A stretch of 64,000 bases of DNA. Origin: Enterococcus sp. HY326. Its GTDB lineage: Bacteria; Bacillota; Bacilli; Lactobacillales; Enterococcaceae. Under the pieces are notes generated by a model, which was given only the letters and a program-made list of their open reading frames with translations, searched no databases and had not been told where the DNA came from. Every line of letters begins with the position of its first letter. Position 1 is the first letter of the stretch. Of the stretch, positions 7,379 to 15,066 are shown one piece after another. The DNA lies in the NCBI RefSeq assembly GCF_026157065.1, contig NZ_JANLGQ010000002.1, positions 372,001 through 436,000 of the forward strand, read 5' to 3'. The position numbers and the translations under genes were made by a program.

Positions 7379-8014
7379 ATGAAATATGAATGGCGCAAAG
7401 CTGAAAAAGCTTGGTATGGAGCCAAGCAAAAACCACAAATCCTAACAGTACCCCTACAAAAATTTATTGCAATTGACGGCGTTGGAGATCCAAATCAAGC
7501 TGATTTTGCTGAACGAGTGGCTGCTTTATACGCCCTTACCTATGGGCTGAAAATGACTTTTAAAAAAAGTTTTCAAGTCAATTCAGAAAATCAATCGGCT
7601 GAACAACTGACAGATTTTACAGTCTTTCCCCTAGAGGGTTTATGGGATTCAAGCAATGAAACGGATTTTTTAGACAAGGATAGCTTTATTTATACGATTA
7701 TGATTCAGCAGCCAGCAGCTATCACAGAAGTTTTTTATAAAGAAGTCTTAGCAGCTGTTAGCCAAAAGAAAAAGCTGCCTTTATTAACAGATGTGAAATT
7801 TATCGAAATAGCTGAAGAAGAGGCGGTGCAGATGCTGCATCTGGGAGCCTTTGAAAAAGAGGCTGAGACCTTTGCAGTGATGGCAGACTATCTTAAAGAA
7901 GCTGGCTATCAGCGAAAAGGCCATGTCCATCGAGAAATTTATTTAAATGATGCTCGCAAAACTCCTCCAGAAAAAAGAAAAACTATTTTGCGCTATCCAG
8001 TTGAAAAAATGTAA
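7379..8014 (+). CDS. GyrI-like small-molecule-binding protein
   Basis: A 211-residue stand-alone GyrI-like domain protein. It opens MKYEWRKAEKAWYGAKQKP and has the GVGDPN and FPLEGLWD segments typical of the free-standing group. GyrI-like domains bind hydrophobic small molecules in BmrR-type regulators. Free-standing members are thought to bind or degrade such compounds. GGGAGG 8 bases before the ATG at 7379 supports this start. It follows the WYL regulator and ends in a strong terminator. The MerR protein at 10376 carries a related C-terminal domain. Confidence 0.8.
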   Translation: MKYEWRKAEKAWYGAKQKPQILTVPLQKFIAIDGVGDPNQADFAERVAALYALTYGLKMTFKKSFQVNSENQSAEQLTDFTVFPLEGLWDSSNETDFLDKDSFIYTIMIQQPAAITEVFYKEVLAAVSQKKKLPLLTDVKFIEIAEEEAVQMLHLGAFEKEAETFAVMADYLKEAGYQRKGHVHREIYLNDARKTPPEKRKTILRYPVEKM

Positions 8015-8054
8015 AAAAGGTCCAGAGCAGTGCATCAAGCTCTGGACCTTTTTT
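8013..8054. terminator. Bidirectional Rho-independent terminator
   Basis: GGTCCAGAGC pairs with GCTCTGGACC across a 10-base loop, flanked by AAAAAA and TTTTTT. It ends transcription both from the GyrI-like gene and from the convergent hydrolase gene. Confidence 0.9.
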
Positions 8055-8754
8055 AATTTTCAATACTCTTACTTAACCAATCTTTTAAAAAAGCCATCTG
8101 GTCCGGTGTGTGAAACCAATGCTCAGCTGCCGGCATGATTGTCAGCTGGCTGTTAGTATGTTCAGCGAAAGTTTGCACAGTGGCTAAAGGTGTCAGATGG
8201 TCTTTTTCCCCATATAAAATTTTTGTTGGAGTTGGCCAGCTGCTGATAGGCTTTTCTTTAGCATATTGAAGATATTGCCAAGAAAGGTTTTGTCCAAAAT
8301 CAGTCTGAATTTCTTTTTTCTCCTGCAGTTCATTTACTGTCACTTGCGCCCAAGTCATCATCTGATAAATTAATTCTTCCATATCCAGCACTGGCGACAC
8401 GAAAAAAGCTTGAGTAAAAATTTTCTCACTAAAGGCCATCAGACTAAACCAAGCGCTAATACTGTTGGCATATAAGGTTACTTGCTGCCAATTTTCTGAT
8501 AGATAATCAGTAATCATATTTAACTCTGGCACAACCTCCCAAGGCAGGCGTTCGGTAGCCTCATTTTTACGTTGACCATGTTTTGGTAAATCAATAGCAA
8601 AGGTCTGCCAGCCCTTTGTAGCGAAAATTTCGGCTGCTATTGCAGCTTCTTCTTTATTTCCAGCTTGTCCGTGCAGGTATAAAACGACTTTATCAGCAGG
8701 GCGTCCGTACAAGAGTGTTGACAGCTGCTGCAATTTAATTTCTCGGATATTCAT
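8053..8754 (-). CDS. Alpha/beta hydrolase
   Basis: A 233-residue alpha/beta hydrolase. The oxyanion-hole segment is LYLHGQAGNKEEA near residue 26. The likely nucleophile Ser sits in YANSISAW, a variant of G-x-S-x-G in which both glycines are changed. An acid (GEKDHLTP) and a late His (AEHWFH) complete the triad. The substrate is unknown; carboxylesterases and peptidase-like hydrolases share this fold. It converges on the GyrI-like gene and is transcribed away from the ABC-transporter operon. Confidence 0.8.
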   Translation of the reverse strand: MNIREIKLQQLSTLLYGRPADKVVLYLHGQAGNKEEAAIAAEIFATKGWQTFAIDLPKHGQRKNEATERLPWEVVPELNMITDYLSENWQQVTLYANSISAWFSLMAFSEKIFTQAFFVSPVLDMEELIYQMMTWAQVTVNELQEKKEIQTDFGQNLSWQYLQYAKEKPISSWPTPTKILYGEKDHLTPLATVQTFAEHTNSQLTIMPAAEHWFHTPDQMAFLKDWLSKSIEN

Positions 8755-8858
8755 CTGTATCTCCTAGATAGACTTTATTAATTTTCTTAATGTTAGTATA
8801 GCAAGCCTAAAACAGAAATCCTAGGGACTTTGAAATTTATGAAAATTACTTTTTACAG

Positions 8859-8889
8859 TTGACTCTCCACTTAGAGGAGGATTTATTCT
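8859..8889 (+). promoter_or_regulatory. MerR-type promoter with 19-bp spacer
   Basis: TTGACT (8859-8864) and TATTCT (8884-8889) are separated by 19 bp. A CTCC-N7-GGAG dyad lies inside the spacer. An over-long spacer carrying the dyad is the hallmark of promoters activated by MerR-family proteins through DNA distortion. The operon it drives encodes a MerR protein as its third gene, so autoregulation fits. Confidence 0.7.
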
Positions 8890-8908
8890 CAATAGTGAGA
8901 GGGGCGAT

Positions 8909-9628
8909 TTGTACATGAAGGAAATTGTAAAGGCAACGAGTATCACTAAGAGTTACCAAGGGAAAAAAGTTGTAGACAATTTAAGTTTTACTGTCAATCG
9001 GGGAGAGGTTTTTGGCTTACTTGGACCAAATGGAGCCGGAAAATCAACGACAATTGAATGTCTGCTGGGAATTCGTCCAGTTGACAGTGGTCAAGGGACT
9101 GTCTTTGGAGTCGAACCGCGGCAACATCGCAAAAAAGTTTTTCAAAAGATTGGCGTCCAGCTACAATCCTCAAACTACCAAGATATGATTCGGGTGGAGG
9201 AATTATGTCAGGAAATGACGGCCTTGTATCAACAGCCAAAGGACTACCATGAGCTGCTGAAACTGTTTGGTCTCCAAGATTTTTCCCGTCAGAAGGTCGC
9301 TGATTTATCCGGTGGTCAGCGACAAAAGCTGTCGATTCTCTTAGCATTAATTCCTAATCCTGAGGTAATTTTTCTCGACGAATTAACTACGGGCTTGGAT
9401 ACCGAGGCCCGTCGAGAAGTCTGGAAAACTCTGCTTAGCTTAAAGGAGCAAGGACTGACAATTATTTTGACGACACATTACATGGAGGAAGCTGAGTTGT
9501 TGTGCGACCACTTACTCATGATAAAAAATGGTCGACCGGTAATTAGCGGAACAGTCGCTGATATTTTACAACAGGCTGGCTGTAATCATCTAGAAGAAGC
9601 TTATCTTTATTTTATGGGGGGAAATTAA
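8909..9628 (+). CDS. ABC exporter ATPase subunit (drug-export type)
   Basis: A 239-residue ATPase with Walker A GPNGAGKSTT near residue 40, Q-loop, signature LSGGQRQK, Walker B VIFLDELTTGLD, and the switch His in TTHYMEEAE. It would power the membrane subunit encoded one base downstream. GAGG lies 6 bases before a TTG at 8909 and 12 bases before an ATG at 8915, so I prefer TTG; the difference is two residues. With the permease and MerR gene it forms a three-gene module driven from the 19-bp-spacer promoter. Confidence 0.88.
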   Translation: MYMKEIVKATSITKSYQGKKVVDNLSFTVNRGEVFGLLGPNGAGKSTTIECLLGIRPVDSGQGTVFGVEPRQHRKKVFQKIGVQLQSSNYQDMIRVEELCQEMTALYQQPKDYHELLKLFGLQDFSRQKVADLSGGQRQKLSILLALIPNPEVIFLDELTTGLDTEARREVWKTLLSLKEQGLTIILTTHYMEEAELLCDHLLMIKNGRPVISGTVADILQQAGCNHLEEAYLYFMGGN

Positions 9629-9629
9629 T

Positions 9630-10370
9630 ATGACGAGTTTATTGACGTTAACAAAAATTCAAGGGAAATTAGCAACCAGAACCTTAGATGGCATAATTTT
9701 TGGCATTGGGATGCCGGTTTGTGTGCTATTATTAATTGCAGTCATCGCTGGCAATTCAGCAGCGAACGGGGCGGACTATACTTTTTTAGACAGCAGTTTT
9801 GCTTCCTTATTAGCAGTTGGAATTTGTGCTACGGCTTTTATGGGCATTCCGTTGACCATCTGTGACTATCGAGACAAAAAAATTTTGAAACATTTTTTCG
9901 TCACCCCGGTTTCACCGTTAATTTTTATTTTGGCTCAGTTTATTGTAGCAGCAGTCACGGCAATCATCTCAGCAGTCCTGGTGACCCTCGTCGCTTATCT
10001 TTTTCTCGGCTATCAGATGGCCGGCAGCTGGGGAGCTTTAATTGGTGGTTACTTTTTAGTGATGTTCAGCATGTATAGTCTCGGTTTTTTGATTGCTAGT
10101 ATCTGCAAGAATTTAAAAATTGCCAATGTTGTTTGCACCTTTGTTTATTTTCCAATGCTCTTTTTATCTGGTGCCGTGATTCCCTTTGAACTATTTCCTA
10201 GCGCTGTTCAAAAGGTAGCCGCAATTTTACCCTTAACCCAAGGTATTCAACTTTTAAAAAGTATCACCCTAAATCAGGCCCTCGTTAATCAGCCGTTAAT
10301 CATCGGCTACTTAGTGATTTTGGGAATCGTTGCAGCACTAGTTTCCTTAAAAATATTTCGTTGGGAGTGA
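9630..10370 (+). CDS. ABC-2 type exporter permease
   Basis: A 246-residue integral membrane protein with about six hydrophobic segments and the ABC-2 layout. The late segment LFLSGAVIPFELFPSAVQ...LPLTQGIQLL is characteristic of daunorubicin- or multidrug-type ABC-2 permeases. It starts one base after the ATPase gene stop and overlaps the frame leading to the MerR gene. With the ATPase it probably forms a homodimeric export complex. The substrate is unknown but is likely the ligand sensed by the MerR protein. Confidence 0.87.
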   Translation: MTSLLTLTKIQGKLATRTLDGIIFGIGMPVCVLLLIAVIAGNSAANGADYTFLDSSFASLLAVGICATAFMGIPLTICDYRDKKILKHFFVTPVSPLIFILAQFIVAAVTAIISAVLVTLVAYLFLGYQMAGSWGALIGGYFLVMFSMYSLGFLIASICKNLKIANVVCTFVYFPMLFLSGAVIPFELFPSAVQKVAAILPLTQGIQLLKSITLNQALVNQPLIIGYLVILGIVAALVSLKIFRWE

Positions 10371-10375
10371 ACAGA

Positions 10376-11224
10376 ATGGAAAAAAATTGTGAAATATTAG
10401 AGGAAGAAAAACTTTATCGCATCGGGATGTTTTCTAAAATGAATCAGGTGACCATCAAGGCGCTGCGCTATTATGACGATGTCGGCTTATTGAAACCTCG
10501 TTTTATTGATCCAGATAATGGCTATCGCTATTATAGCGGTGGGCAGGTGGGGGAGCTTCATCAATTATTGGCCCTGCGAAAAATTGGTTTTTCGATTGAA
10601 GATATTCAATCTTTAGAAAAAGGAACCACCCAAGAGACGCTTTTGCAACGAAAAAAAGCGCAGCTTTTGCAGGACATCGCTGAAAAAACCAAGATGCTTT
10701 CCTTAATTGAAACTTATATGCAGCAGGATTATCGGCAAACCTATCACATGGTGGAAAAAGTTTTGCCAGAAGTTATCGTGGCTTCTATTCGCCGTATTGT
10801 CGCCAACTACAATCAACTGATGACGGTGGTTCCGGAAATGGGGCAGATGATGGAGGCAGCCGGCTGTGAGTGCCGGATTCCCGAATATTGCTTCAATTTG
10901 TATCACGATCAGGAGTATCGAGACACCAATATTGATTACGAAATTTGTGAAGCTGTCACCGAGATGAAAGAGGACTTCGGTGAATTGAAATTTAAACGGG
11001 TGACAGAAGTTCCCCGGGCAATTTGCACGATGCATCATGGACCTTATGAAAATTTACCTCAAGCCTACGCTGCTATTTTTCATTACATTGATACTCACGG
11101 CTTAGAAATTGATGGGCTACCGCGAGAAAACTATATTGACGGCATTTGGAATAAAAATTCTACTGAAGAATGGTTAACGGAAATTCAAGTTCCCGTTAAA
11201 CTAGAAAGTCAGCTAGAATTTTAA
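10376..11224 (+). CDS. MerR-family regulator with GyrI-like effector domain
   Basis: A 282-residue protein. The N-terminal MerR winged helix (YRIGMFSKMNQVTIKALRYYDDVGLL, residues about 17-42, then NGYRYYS) is followed by a coiled dimerisation helix. The C-terminal GyrI-like domain (about 125-280) resembles the drug-binding part of BmrR. GGGAG precedes the ATG at 10376, five bases after the permease gene ends. It should bind the 19-bp-spacer promoter at 8859-8889 and switch on the exporter when a lipophilic ligand binds. Confidence 0.88.
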   Translation: MEKNCEILEEEKLYRIGMFSKMNQVTIKALRYYDDVGLLKPRFIDPDNGYRYYSGGQVGELHQLLALRKIGFSIEDIQSLEKGTTQETLLQRKKAQLLQDIAEKTKMLSLIETYMQQDYRQTYHMVEKVLPEVIVASIRRIVANYNQLMTVVPEMGQMMEAAGCECRIPEYCFNLYHDQEYRDTNIDYEICEAVTEMKEDFGELKFKRVTEVPRAICTMHHGPYENLPQAYAAIFHYIDTHGLEIDGLPRENYIDGIWNKNSTEEWLTEIQVPVKLESQLEF

Positions 11225-11261
11225 ATAAGAGTAAGCGTTTTTTTGAAAACGCAATGAAGGC

Positions 11262-11290
11262 TTGACTTGTTTTTTTACGCATGCTATTTT
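11262..11290 (+). promoter_or_regulatory. Promoter of the Lsa-type leader transcript
   Basis: TTGACT (11262-11267), a 17-bp spacer, then TATTTT (11285-11290). It lies about 30 bases before the leader peptide. A GCGTTTT-N4-AAAACGC dyad at 11235-11252 just upstream may end transcription of the MerR operon. Confidence 0.6.
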
Positions 11291-11321
11291 TAAAGTAGGT
11301 AAAGGAAAGTGAGGAATCTTG

Positions 11322-11342
11322 ATGATTAATTTCGCCAAATAA
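11322..11342 (+). CDS. Leader peptide MINFAK before the Lsa-type gene
   Basis: A six-codon frame with GAGG seven bases upstream of its ATG. It lies between a good promoter (11262-11290) and a terminator (11492-11523) that precedes the ABC-F gene. Short translated leaders of this kind control antibiotic-resistance genes when a drug stalls the ribosome on the leader. Its function is inferred from position and the ribosome-binding site. It fills part of the 365-bp spacer 11225-11589. Confidence 0.6.
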   Translation: MINFAK

Positions 11343-11491
11343 GTAGAAGCTGCATTCAGACTGTACCAAGGATTTTTCCGAGGGAGCAGTGTGCAGATTT
11401 TCGAAAACTGGTGAAAGAAATCAATTGAGAAAATTCACAATACTCCTAATCTATTTAGCAGCTTATTTGCATTTTCCAATAATTTGATTTT

Positions 11492-11523
11492 AAACCCGGT
11501 TTTTGAAAATGACCGGGTTTTTT
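11492..11523 (+). terminator. Attenuator terminator upstream of the Lsa-type gene
   Basis: AAACCCGGT pairs with ACCGGGTTT across an 11-base loop and is followed by T residues. It lies 66 bases before the ABC-F start. The upstream segment 11404-11411 (AAAACTGG) can pair with 11496-11503 (CCGGTTTT, one G-U), and 11347-11353 can pair with 11458-11464. Alternative folds that remove the terminator therefore exist. Confidence 0.7.
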
Positions 11524-11589
11524 GTCGTGAAAAAAACGGTGAAAAAATCCTGCCATCACGTTTTTCGTGAAGTAAGGATGTGACACAAA

Positions 11590-13086
11590 ATGACAACCAT
11601 TAAAATTGAAAATTTAAGCTTTGGCTATGACCGCTTAGGCACACTTTTATTTGATCAGGCGCAATTGGTGATTGACGGTCAATGGAAACTGGGCTTGGTG
11701 GGTCGCAACGGTCGAGGAAAAACGACGTTGCTAAAACTTTTGCAAGGACAGCTGCCTTATCAAGGGAAAATTAGTCACAGTCTGGCCTTTGACTATTTTC
11801 CAAAAAAAGTTTTGGATTCGTCAGAGCTAACTTATTACGCTTTAAGTAATTTAAAGGATTTTGAACTGTGGCAGCTGGAACGGGAGTTAAATTTGTTAGC
11901 CTGCGATCCAGAAGTTCTGTGGCGACCTTTTGAAACCTTATCCGGTGGTGAACAAACGAAAGTCTTGCTGGCTTTGATGTTTATTGAAGAAGGCTATTTC
12001 CCTTTGATTGATGAGCCGACGAATCACTTGGATATTGTCGGCCGACAACAGGTAGCGCAATATTTACAAAAGAAAAAGCAAGGCTATATTTTGGTCAGTC
12101 ACGATCGGGAATTTTTAGATGAGACAGTCAATCATATTTTAGCAATTGAAAAAAATCAATTGGTGCTTTATCAGGGGAATTTTAGTGTGTACGAAGACCA
12201 AAAAGCCCGGCAAGATGCTTATGAGCAGGCCCAAAACATCAAATTAAAAAAAGAAATTGGTCGGCTGCAACAAACGGCCATTGAAAAAGCCGAATGGTCC
12301 CGCAACCGCGAAAAAGATAAACTAAATAAATCAAAAGGCTTCATCGACACAGAATACCGTCGCAAATCTCCCGGAGCAATTGGTGCTGATGCTGCAAGGA
12401 TGATGAAGCGTTCGAAAGCAATTTTGCAGCGGGTGGAAAGTCAGATTAGCGAAAAATCCCAGCTCTTAAAAAATATTGAAACCATCGATGGCTTAAAAAT
12501 GAGTTATCTTCCCAGCTATCATCGCCGCATTTTACAGCTGGAAAATTTAGTTTTAAGCTATCAAAATCAGCCATTGTTTCAACCAATAAATGTGGAATTA
12601 CTAAGAGGTGAATGCTTGGCAGTGACCGGCGCAAACGGCAGTGGCAAGAGCTCACTGTTGGCAGCCATTTTAGCTGGGTTTGCTGGTGAACAAAGGGGTG
12701 AAATTTATCTGCCTCAAGGCTTGCTTATCAGCCGAGTGCGGCAAAACTATGAAAATAACCAGGGCAAGCTGATTGATTTTGCAGCAGCAGAAGGGCTAGA
12801 TTACCCGCAATTTTTAAATAATTTGCGGAAACTCGGGATGGAGCGCAATGTTTTTGACAATGACATTCAGGAGATGAGTATGGGGCAACGGAAAAAAGTT
12901 GAGCTGGCGAAATCTTTATCACAAACCGCCAACTTATTTATTTGGGACGAGCCATTGAATTATCTTGATGTCTTTAATCAAGATCAGATTTTAGGATTAC
13001 TAAAATCAGTTCAACCGACGATGATTTTAATCGAGCATGACAGTCGCTTTGTTGAAGCAGTGGCCGACAAGATAATTAGTCTCTAA
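11590..13086 (+). CDS. Lsa-type ABC-F ribosomal protection protein
   Basis: A 498-residue soluble protein with two ATPase halves and no membrane segment. First half: Walker A GRNGRGKTT near residue 37, LSGGEQTK near 116, and LIDEPTNHLD. A charged linker (about 195-310) corresponds to the antibiotic-resistance domain. Second half: GANGSGKSS near 346, MSMGQRKK near 429, IWDEPLNYLD. Length and motifs closely match Lsa(A) of Enterococcus faecalis, which removes lincosamides, streptogramin A and pleuromutilins from the ribosome. The sequence diverges from Lsa(A) as I recall it, so the drug range is inferred. Control is probably by leader-peptide attenuation. Confidence 0.88.
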   Translation: MTTIKIENLSFGYDRLGTLLFDQAQLVIDGQWKLGLVGRNGRGKTTLLKLLQGQLPYQGKISHSLAFDYFPKKVLDSSELTYYALSNLKDFELWQLERELNLLACDPEVLWRPFETLSGGEQTKVLLALMFIEEGYFPLIDEPTNHLDIVGRQQVAQYLQKKKQGYILVSHDREFLDETVNHILAIEKNQLVLYQGNFSVYEDQKARQDAYEQAQNIKLKKEIGRLQQTAIEKAEWSRNREKDKLNKSKGFIDTEYRRKSPGAIGADAARMMKRSKAILQRVESQISEKSQLLKNIETIDGLKMSYLPSYHRRILQLENLVLSYQNQPLFQPINVELLRGECLAVTGANGSGKSSLLAAILAGFAGEQRGEIYLPQGLLISRVRQNYENNQGKLIDFAAAEGLDYPQFLNNLRKLGMERNVFDNDIQEMSMGQRKKVELAKSLSQTANLFIWDEPLNYLDVFNQDQILGLLKSVQPTMILIEHDSRFVEAVADKIISL

Positions 13087-13111
13087 AAAATTTTGCTTAA
13101 CTAAAGCAGTT

Positions 13112-13140
13112 TTGCACTTTGGCAGGACTTCTGTGATAAT
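13112..13140 (+). promoter_or_regulatory. Promoter of the Bce-type two-component genes
   Basis: TTGCAC (13112-13117), a 17-bp spacer and GATAAT (13135-13140), ending 24 bases before the response-regulator ATG. No operator is evident next to it. Confidence 0.5.
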
Positions 13141-13164
13141 AAAAAGAAAAAACAGGTGACTTTA

Positions 13165-13857
13165 ATGGAACATAATAAAATTTTTATTGTCGAGGATGAT
13201 GAAAAAATCAGTAGCATCATCCAATCAGAATTAGCCAAATGGCAGTTTCAGACGGCTGGCGTCAATGATTTTCAACAAGTCCTACAGGAATTTTCCACAT
13301 TTCAGCCGGATTTAGTTTTACTCGACATTTCCTTGCCTTATTTTAGTGGCTATCATTGGTGCCAAGAAATCCGCAAGCAATCCAATCTTCCAGTAATTTT
13401 TCTTTCCTCAGCCAATGATAAAATGAATATTTTAATGGCCATGAACATGGGGGGGGATGATTTTATCGCCAAGCCGGTGGATTTGGATTTATTAGTAGCC
13501 AAAATTCAAGCTATTTTAAGACGGACGTACACTTTTAATGATCAACCAAGCCAGTTGCTAACTTATGCTGAGGTGCAGTTGAATTTATTAGAAGGAGAGC
13601 TGACGTTTCAAAAACAACTGGTCAAGCTGACACCAACAGAAACAAAAATTTTGGCCTTACTATTTGCGACACCGGAAAAAACTGTGACCAGAGAAACTAT
13701 TATGGAAAAGCTCTGGGAAAGTGAAGAGTTTATCAGTCAAAACACATTGACTGTCAACATCACTCGTTTGCGGAAAAAAATTCAGGCAGCGGGTTTCCCC
13801 CACTTAATTCATACTGTTAAAGGGGTTGGATATACTTTGGTGAAGTCAGATGAATAA
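13165..13857 (+). CDS. BceR-like response regulator (OmpR family)
   Basis: A 230-residue two-domain regulator. The receiver domain carries EDDE near residues 10-13, the phospho-acceptor Asp54 in LLLDIS, and a conserved Lys in IAKPVD. The C-terminal OmpR-type winged helix (about 135-228) ends with the HTVKGVGYTL motif. AGGTGA precedes the ATG at 13165. The histidine kinase gene overlaps its end by 8 bases and a Bce-type ABC transporter follows. Such modules sense cell-wall-active peptides such as bacitracin. Confidence 0.9.
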   Translation: MEHNKIFIVEDDEKISSIIQSELAKWQFQTAGVNDFQQVLQEFSTFQPDLVLLDISLPYFSGYHWCQEIRKQSNLPVIFLSSANDKMNILMAMNMGGDDFIAKPVDLDLLVAKIQAILRRTYTFNDQPSQLLTYAEVQLNLLEGELTFQKQLVKLTPTETKILALLFATPEKTVTRETIMEKLWESEEFISQNTLTVNITRLRKKIQAAGFPHLIHTVKGVGYTLVKSDE

Positions 13858-14875
13858 TTTTCAAAAAAAATGGCAGTTCCTCAAGACTTTCTTAAAAGAA
13901 AACAGTGGCATTATACTTTTGTATATTGCGATGGCACTTTTATTCGCGGTGACATTTTTTTTGTATGATGTTCCTATAGCAGTTTATCAGGATGCGTTAT
14001 TGTTTACTTTGCCGTTATTGCTTATTTTCCTAATTGTCCGTGGGTTGAAGCTCTCCCATAAGCACCAACAATTGCAAAATCTTTTGCAAACCAGTGGTAC
14101 GGCCAAGCTTGATGAGCTGCAGCAAAAACATAGTTTAATCGAAGAGGATTATGAAAAAATCATTTTAGACTTAACAAAAGAAATTCAGCGATTGCAACAA
14201 CAGCAGCTGCAACAGCAAACTGAACTGCATGATTATTATGGTCTGTGGACTCATCAGATAAAAACACCTTTAGCAGCATTGGATTTAACAGTGCAAACCC
14301 TAGAGCAGCCTTTAAAAAAAGATATGAAGGAAGAAATCTTTAAAATCCAACAATATCTGGACATGATGCTGCAATATCTTCGTCTACAAAACATTCAAAA
14401 CGATTTTTTATTTGGGGAAATCACTATTAAGCCTTTAATCAATCAAATTGTAAAAAAATATGCCCCGTTCTTTATTCATAAAAATTTAGAGGTGCATTTA
14501 ATCAATCTGGATGGCAAGGTAATCTCCGACAAAAAATGGCTGACTTTTATCCTAGAGCAAATTATTTTTAATGGGATAAAATATACTACAAGCGGTAGTA
14601 TTACGATTGAAGCAACAGCTGATAATCTGCAGGTATTGCGAGTCATCGATACCGGTAGAGGTATGCGAGCAGAGGATTTGCCCCGAATTTTTGAGCGGGG
14701 TTACACAGGCTTTAATGGCCGCCAGACACAAAAAGCTAGCGGTCTTGGACTTTTCATGAGCCAAGAAATTGCCCATTATCTAGGGATTGAATTATCCGTA
14801 ACCTCAAAAATTGGGGAAGGGACAACGGTCACCATTGACTTATCCCGACAAAAAAATTACGGAAGGGCAGACTAA
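13850..14875 (+). CDS. BceS-like intramembrane-sensing histidine kinase
   Basis: A 341-residue kinase. Two transmembrane helices lie in the first 70 residues with almost no extracellular loop, as in intramembrane-sensing kinases that rely on their ABC transporter for detection. A Gln-rich coiled coil leads to the phospho-acceptor His near residue 135 (WTHQIKTP). The ATP-binding domain has N-G-I-K-Y, DTGRGM and GLGLF boxes. It is translationally coupled to the response regulator and lies directly upstream of the transporter genes. Confidence 0.9.
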   Translation: MNNFQKKWQFLKTFLKENSGIILLYIAMALLFAVTFFLYDVPIAVYQDALLFTLPLLLIFLIVRGLKLSHKHQQLQNLLQTSGTAKLDELQQKHSLIEEDYEKIILDLTKEIQRLQQQQLQQQTELHDYYGLWTHQIKTPLAALDLTVQTLEQPLKKDMKEEIFKIQQYLDMMLQYLRLQNIQNDFLFGEITIKPLINQIVKKYAPFFIHKNLEVHLINLDGKVISDKKWLTFILEQIIFNGIKYTTSGSITIEATADNLQVLRVIDTGRGMRAEDLPRIFERGYTGFNGRQTQKASGLGLFMSQEIAHYLGIELSVTSKIGEGTTVTIDLSRQKNYGRAD

Positions 14876-14877
14876 TG

Positions 14878-14891
14878 TGACAAAAATGTAG
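14878..14891 (+). promoter_or_regulatory. Candidate BceR-type operator
   Basis: TGACA-AAAA-TGTAG matches the TNACA-N4-TGTAA binding pattern known for BceR-type regulators with one mismatch. It begins two bases after the kinase gene ends and lies upstream of the transporter genes, where such a site is expected. Confidence 0.5.
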
Positions 14892-14955
14892 CTTAGCTGG
14901 CCAGGACTGTAACTGTTTTTTCTGCTTTTTTTCTCTTAAACTTAAGATATCAACA

Positions 14956-15038
14956 GCTGAGTGAAAAACTTAATGCACAGCGACTAGCAAGCTGCTGCAG
15001 CTTCAAATTGTGTGCGAATTGTTTTGTTTTCACTCAGC
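14956..15038 (+). repeat. 12-bp perfect inverted repeat in the transporter leader
   Basis: GCTGAGTGAAAA (14956-14967) is perfectly inverted at 15027-15038 across 59 bases. The loop contains a nested AAGCTGC-T-GCAGCTT hairpin. It lies between the candidate BceR site and the ATPase ribosome-binding site and could form an RNA leader structure. There is no T tract, so it is not an ordinary terminator. Confidence 0.55.
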
Positions 15039-15066
15039 AGAAGTAAAAAGCAAAGGTGGAGAAAAA

